DNA of 64,000 nt from contig SSNP01000424.1 in NCBI GenBank assembly GCA_006937955.1, positions 1-64,000 on the forward strand, read 5' to 3'. Source of the DNA: Pachypanchax playfairii. Its lineage: Eukaryota > Chordata > Actinopteri > Cyprinodontiformes > Aplocheilidae. Positions 58,851 through 64,000 of this stretch are shown piece by piece. The translations under genes and the position numbers were made by a program. The first letter of the stretch is position 1. Each line of letters begins with the position of its first letter. The notes beneath the pieces were generated by a model that was not told the origin of the DNA, ran no database searches, and was given only the letters and a program-made list of their open reading frames with translations.

Positions 58851-60309
58851 GAGGAGCTATTTTCCTAAATAATACTGTAAGTTTATGAGGTTGTAGGTAA
58901 AGAATACTATAAGCTTTAATTTATCATAACATTTTGTTTAATTAATCTCTGCTGGAAACCAGTGATGACACACTCCTTTGTCTTCAGATTTATCATCCGC
59001 CTCAGATCATAAGCTTCCTGAATTTATTGTTTGAAAGTCAGTCTATGGGTTTCAGTTTTTGGGTCTAGTCTGTTCACGATACCTTCAGCATTTCTTTCCA
59101 CATCAAAACAGTTCAAAAACCTCACAACCTACAGTATATAGGTCAAAACATTACTTGTGACCTGTGAAACCTTTTTATTCATGATAAATATAAAATGGAG
59201 CTTCTTTAAAAAATTAAATACCAAGCCAGTCAAAAAACCCTCATGTCTTCAAAACCTGGAATTTTGACCTAACTGAAAGCAGATTCTTTAAGATTCTTTG
59301 TTTGTTCACATGCTGAACAGAAGAAACATCTAAATATGTCATCAAATACTCTGTTGAAGTCTAATAAATTTAACAAAGGTATTAAATGTAATGCACTATG
59401 TATAGACACAATAAAAGAAGGCATTCAAAGAATTAAAAATAAGTTGCATGGAAATCTGTGGTGTACAAGGTGAAAGGGAAGAGAGAAAGTTTCACCCCAA
59501 ACCTCCAGGTCAAGCAGAACTTTGCTAAGGAGGACGAACTGGTTCCTGTCAGAATAAATAAAGTTTCCAGTCAGAGAAGATTGAGTTTATTCCTTGTTTT
59601 AGATCGCCATCTTGTGGCGAATTTGAGAATCATTTGCAATTCTGTTTTTGGGGTCATTTGTTTGTTCCATTTCCTTTCTTCTTATTATTATTTTTTCAAA
59701 CTAGGATTATGTATAAATTACATTTCTTTTAAAAAACAAGACATGCTTGCACCCGATTTGGCCTCTTCTATACTTTGTTCTTATTGCCAGTAAAAATATA
59801 ATACAGATAAGAAATCAAAATAATTGTGGATTGAGTCCATATATTAAAAATATTGACTTTAATTATTGAAGTGCATGTTAAACATAAATATAGATTACAG
59901 CTACATGGATTTGAAGGAATATATTGGGTTTTAGACGTTTTCTTCTTGCTAAATTAATTGAAATGGGACATTAATTTGATTAAATTAGTTATTTTAGTTT
60001 GTATATTATTATTAAGATACAATATATCTTATGTTTCATATATTATTAGACCTAGAAGGTTTTTAAGACCTGGGACCAGAGGCATCTGGGTTAGGCTCAG
60101 TACCCCTGACTGTAGTCTACTGGGGACTTTGGTATTATGTCGCTAGAGGTGAAATTCCAGGATCAGCACAAGATGGAAGTAAATCAAAGTATTTACCTTA
60201 ATTTTCTTTATTATTATTCTTAAAGAGGCCCTTCCATAAAAAATTCTGATATTTCTGTTGAATATTTTAGCTCCACAGGTGTTCTTACCTTCATAGTGAG
60301 TGTGAAAAC
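58851..60309. other. Unassigned stretch
   Basis: AT-rich, no gene recognised. Confidence 0.25.
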
Positions 60310-61215
60310 ATGCAGAGAGTCAATATTTGTAGTGTTGGACCTCTTCAGTTTGCATTCCTGTTAATCAACTTCTGTGCTAAAGACTGACTGATTGTTACTT
60401 GATTTTTGTTTGTTCACCCGCCTCTTGAAAACTGACCAAAAGTTCTCAATTAAAGCTGCTATCCGCATTTTCAAATCGCCTAGCTTAAAATATAAAAAAG
60501 TCACAGAACTCTCACCCCTCCCGTCAGGTAGAATTACTAAGCCACGCCCCCCCCCCCAGGTTTGGAAAGATGCGTAACCCCAGGAGACGACAGAGTGCAG
60601 AACACTGGTTCGTTCATTCAAGTACCGTAACATGACGGAATCACCGGTAAGTGAAAACAATATAACAACGAACAACTGACATTAATTGTTACTTTGTCCT
60701 GAACCTGATGTTGAACCACCCGGCGGCTGTTTCTCCTGCTGTGACATGGTAGAGCGGCGAACACTCCCAGCAGTGGTGTGCTGCAGTAATATGTCTCAGT
60801 TTATTAGGAGCACAGAATTCAAATAAATGCAGAAGTCCGTACGGCTGGAGAGACTGTCCAATCATTCCTTTAGGACCAAATCATTTGATTGGTTGATGTT
60901 TTTAGACAAATACGGGAGAACCACTTAATTATTTATTTATTTATTTTTTAATCTTCACAAAATATTTTTCTCCATGCTGTGTTAAAACGTTTTTAATGGG
61001 CATGAAAAAAATATGTTAAGCTAATTAGTTATGCAAACTAAGTATAGCAGCTTTAAGGTCTGGGCAGTTTCATGGACCCAAAATGTTAATGTTTTGTTCC
61101 CTGAGCTTTGTCCTAATGACACAGTCCTCCATCATGCTGGTAGAAGGCTGTTCTCCACCTAACTGTTCTTGGATTGTTAGAAGTTGCTGTTGGAGCAACT
61201 GTTGCTGTTATAGCA
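60310..61215 (-). mobile_element. Tc1/mariner relic split by a MITE
   Basis: Minus strand from 61215 (DNA word TCCATCATGCTGG, complement of a transposase segment) and, after the MITE, ENFWSVFKRRVNKQK (60470-60400), the familiar ENLWSxLKRRVxxQ C-terminal motif of Tc1-like transposases. The relic is in two parts, 60310-60449 and 61057-61215. Confidence 0.7.
60454..61052. mobile_element. MITE flanked by TTAA inside the Tc1 relic
   Basis: Inverted ends AGCTGCTAT and ATAGCAGCT, each flanked by TTAA (60450-60453 and 61053-61056). A TTAA duplication would fit piggyBac-type movement; a TA duplication with longer ends is the alternative. About 600 bp, with a C-run near 60549. Confidence 0.65.
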
Positions 61216-62049
61216 ACCCCAAGCTACCGCCTGGTGCCGCGCCTGTCACATTTCAAATAAGGGAGGTGTAGTGCTGGACCCAAGTGCAGGCAGGAGACGG
61301 GGAGGCGAAAATAAGGAACTCAAAGGTTTAATAATAAAGCAAAACAAACTTACATGGTAGGGGTGAAGCATGGGACCAGATGAAACAAAGAAGATAATCC
61401 AAACTGAAAATAATCCATTTAACGAAACCGGAGAGAAACAAGAACTAACAAGGTGAAAAGGGGCTGAGGCAGATACATGGACTAGGCAGACAGAGAGCTA
61501 AGACAGGGACTGAGGACAAGGAACTAGATAGGGACAAAAAACGAACCGACACTGACTAACTAACACAATGGACTTAAATACAAAACCAAACTGATAGCAA
61601 ACTCAAAACATCTGCTGACATGGGGAGAAACAAACACAGGAACTAATCACAGAAACAAGAAACATCTGAACGGAAAAACACTAGACTGAAGAGACAAGCT
61701 GACAAGATACTGAATGACACATGAGGAGAACAGGAAGTACAGACATAACCAAAATAAAAGTAAAACAGAAAACTACATGACAAAGGTAAATAAAAGCCTA
61801 AGACACCAAATGAAAACAGAAGGAAAAACAACTACTGAAAAACCCCAAAGTACAGAACATAGTAAAACAATCAAACCCCCAAGTCCTAAAAGGATCCCCC
61901 CTTTAAGGGACGGCACCCGACGTCCCAAAAACAAAACCCCAAGACCAAAAACAGATGCACATAAACACGGGCGGGAGGTGGGAGGTAAGGAAGGAGGGAC
62001 CAAACTGAATCAAAAACAAAAAAAACAGGCTAACACAGACAAAGGCCTG
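61216..62049. other. Purine-rich repeat-like stretch, no gene
   Basis: ACTGAGGACAAGG, CAAACAAAC and similar words on plus; ORFs at 61714-62082 are Lys/Thr/Pro-rich low complexity. It is probably a non-autonomous element of unknown type; no ends were found. Confidence 0.3.
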
Positions 62050-62270
62050 GAACCAAAAGCGCCCGAGGCGCAGAGAGTCTGAAAATGGCCTGGAAGCCAC
62101 AACGAGGGGCGCCGAAAGTCTGACGGACTGCCTGAGGCCGCGAGGCGAGGCTCCAAAGTTCTGGAGGGCGGCCTGGAGGCCAAGACAAAAAGTCTGTTGA
62201 GCGGCCAGGAGCCGCGAGGCGAGATGCACCGTGAGTCTGGCGGACGGCCCGAAGGCCGCGATGAGAGGTT
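62050..62270. repeat. GC-rich imperfect tandem repeat, unit about 44 bp
   Basis: Four or five units based on AGTCTGRCGGACKGCC(C/T)GAGGCCGCGAGGCGAG, diverged. GC content is far above the surroundings. Confidence 0.7.
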
Positions 62271-62289
62271 TTTTCCTTATTCTATTAAA

Positions 62290-62688
62290 ACCTTCCATTA
62301 TTATAAGTATAAGAAATACGATCACTCAAGAAGTTTGGTTCAAAACTCAGCCGAGGAGAGTGCCAGCGTACGCAGCATGTCTGCGAGACAGCCCTGATAA
62401 CTCTGCTGGTCCCTCATCAGCTCAGTGTCTTTATTCACTTAGAAACAGCAATAATAGATAACATGAATCATCACTACAAATCAGTGGAGCCAGTAGTGGC
62501 TGGCGCCTCGCAGTTACCTTGGATTAAGAAAAACAAAGTGTTCTGAGGGAGAATGTGTAAGTCTGAGAACAGTAGCAGGTCAGATAACAGGGCCTGTGTG
62601 ACTGCTGCACACAGGTCATGCAGGAGATTTCTTCAAAGTTGGTGTCAGGCATGAACGTGTATAATTCTATGTTTTCCATTCTCTATCA
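62290..62688 (-). repeat. Retroviral LTR (minus orientation)
   Basis: On the minus strand TGATAGAG starts at 62688 directly after a polypurine tract (GGGGGGAAT, 62689-62697). An AATAAA is at 62430-62435. The far end is not certain (about 62290). The neighbouring env relic on the same strand supports this. Confidence 0.6.
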
Positions 62689-62859
62689 ATTCCCCCCTGA
62701 ATTATACACGTGACTGTGATGTAACAAACAAGTGATAATAACAACTGTTCACAAAACATCTACGTGTTGCCCCTTGCTTTCACATTTTCAACAACAGTGT
62801 CAGTAAGTGTGACAGATAAAACATGACCATTCACACAGCGTTGTTACCATCTTCTTTAG

Positions 62860-63600
62860 CGTCATCATCCTGTAAAGAAAGCAGTTGAAAAGATACCACT
62901 TGTGGTAGCCTTGATTATCATAGACTTAATGCATCGCAGAACACAACTGAAAAATATGCAGAAGAGCATTAGTATATAAATGGCATAAAAAGCTTCAACA
63001 ACATGTGCCACCAAAGTCTAATTGTGAGCCAGGCCCACAGGTTCCAAGTTTGGGATGTGAGTCTTGTAGAACAGCCTTCTGAAGGTTCCTGAGGGAATCC
63101 ATGTTGTCTTGGATGTGGGTGTCATTTTCTCCAGGAATATAGGTGCAACAGGTTGTGCCTATCATTACTCAAACACCACCTCATTCAGCTGCGAGGGTGT
63201 CCAGCACAAACCGGTGTTGCAGAATCATGGCCTTCAGCGTCGATCTTCCTTTCTCTCATTTTTTTGTCCATCTGTCCAGAGCTTGTGTTCAGGAGGAACA
63301 TCACGCCCCCAGATGGGATGGTGTGGTGAGAACATGATGGATCTTCTTTCTCGGTGATAATGAGCTTCGCACACTTGTCTTGTCTGATAAGAGTGTGGTC
63401 ACTTGACGTCAATCCACAAAAGCACGCTGAGTCCTTGGAAGACATGTTGTCCGTAGAGGATGGGTTTTTGAGACGATTTGGGCATCACAGAGCAAACATA
63501 ACAACCACTCACATTCTTGTCATCTTGCTAGCATCTTCTGATACTGATACCAGAGGTTCAGAATGCCATGAGGGTTCGAATGTGATGCAAGCCAGTTGTC
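62860..63600 (-). mobile_element. Endogenous retrovirus env relic
   Basis: Minus strand, in broken frames: a Cys-rich part around 63410-63430 (ACFCG), then CCTYIPGENDT near 63140 with the following LRNLQKAV heptad-like run, then a hydrophobic membrane anchor near 62960-62920 with Cys residues. This is the transmembrane-subunit outline seen in fish endogenous retroviral env genes. The frames are interrupted, so it is non-functional. It is followed by the polypurine tract and LTR. Confidence 0.6.
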
Positions 63601-64000
63601 AATATTTTCCTGATATTCTCGTTTTTTTCGAGGGGTGGAGCTTCCCGTCCCATTTGGAGACAGCCCTGACAATTCTGGTCATATGACCATATGCACTTGC
63701 TAACTTTGAAAGGGATTTATAAATTCTAATTACTTCAATATGCTTTATATGAGTTATGAACAACTTAATGCATATACTATGTTATATTTTGACATTGATA
63801 TAGAATGTTGCAAACATCCACACAAAAGCTTCATGGGGCCCCCAAAACATATTTTGCTTAGGGCCCCCTAAAGTGTAGAGCCAACACTGAGAAGAGAAAG
63901 TTGTTGAGGCACCACAGAGTGAGACATTTTCTGAGGTGAGGTCAGAAAGTAAACTGAGAAAGCATTGCTAACAGCAAGTGCAGCTGAGTCATAAGAGCAA
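63601..64000. other. Unassigned end of window
   Basis: AT-rich; GGGGCCCCCAAAAC...TAGGGCCCCCTAAAG at 63835-63872 looks like a MITE end. No gene. Confidence 0.3.

Overview
The window looks like a teleost fish chromosome segment. It carries spliced vertebrate genes (a zona pellucida ZP3-type egg-coat gene, a FAM110B-type gene and a KRAB-less C2H2 zinc-finger gene) in AT-rich DNA crowded with fish-type mobile elements: L2/Rex1-like, L1-like and RTE-like LINEs, Tc1/mariner, hAT and other MITEs, a Copia relic and retroviral relics. The species cannot be named from the sequence. Names of families are from recognition of protein motifs, not from a search.

Layout. 1-4.3 kb: Harbinger-like DNA-element debris, a decayed retroviral integrase end and LTR, and a LINE scrap. 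4.6-13.8 kb (minus): a complete eight-exon ZP3-like gene whose exons join in frame to 741 codons. Its intron 5 holds a 3.5-kb array of about 124 copies of a 28-bp minisatellite plus an L1 insertion with a perfect 17-bp target duplication; intron 2 holds a 973-bp hAT element with a perfect 8-bp target duplication. 13.9-14.5 kb: LINE fragments directly behind the ZP3-like promoter.

14,545-22,794: the most interesting object, an 8.25-kb DNA transposon flanked by TA. Its roughly 0.7-kb inverted arms each contain subterminal repeats, a putative promoter and the same zinc-ribbon first coding exon. The left arm drives a 13-exon HECT-type ubiquitin ligase gene (675 aa, intact on paper, with the catalytic Cys). 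The right arm drives a convergent integrase-type (rve, DDE) transposase gene with two frame problems. Both proteins therefore begin with the same zinc ribbon.

22.8-36.5 kb: an L2/Rex1 LINE with nested MITEs, a hAT MITE, the zinc-finger gene with a partly duplicated first half, L2 remnants, a Copia RNase H/LTR relic and a YqaJ-like nuclease fragment. 36.5-50.5 kb: LINE copies, several MITEs, a tRNA-headed dispersed repeat, microsatellites and two Tc1/mariner copies. 51.0-54.4 kb (plus): a fam110b gene in three coding exons. 55.3-64 kb: further LINE copies, a Tc1 relic split by a TTAA-flanked MITE, a GC-rich 44-bp-type repeat, and a retroviral env end with polypurine tract and LTR.

No tRNA, rRNA or CRISPR was seen. 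Exon limits were set by reading GT/AG sites and checking phase by hand; transcripts have not been seen.
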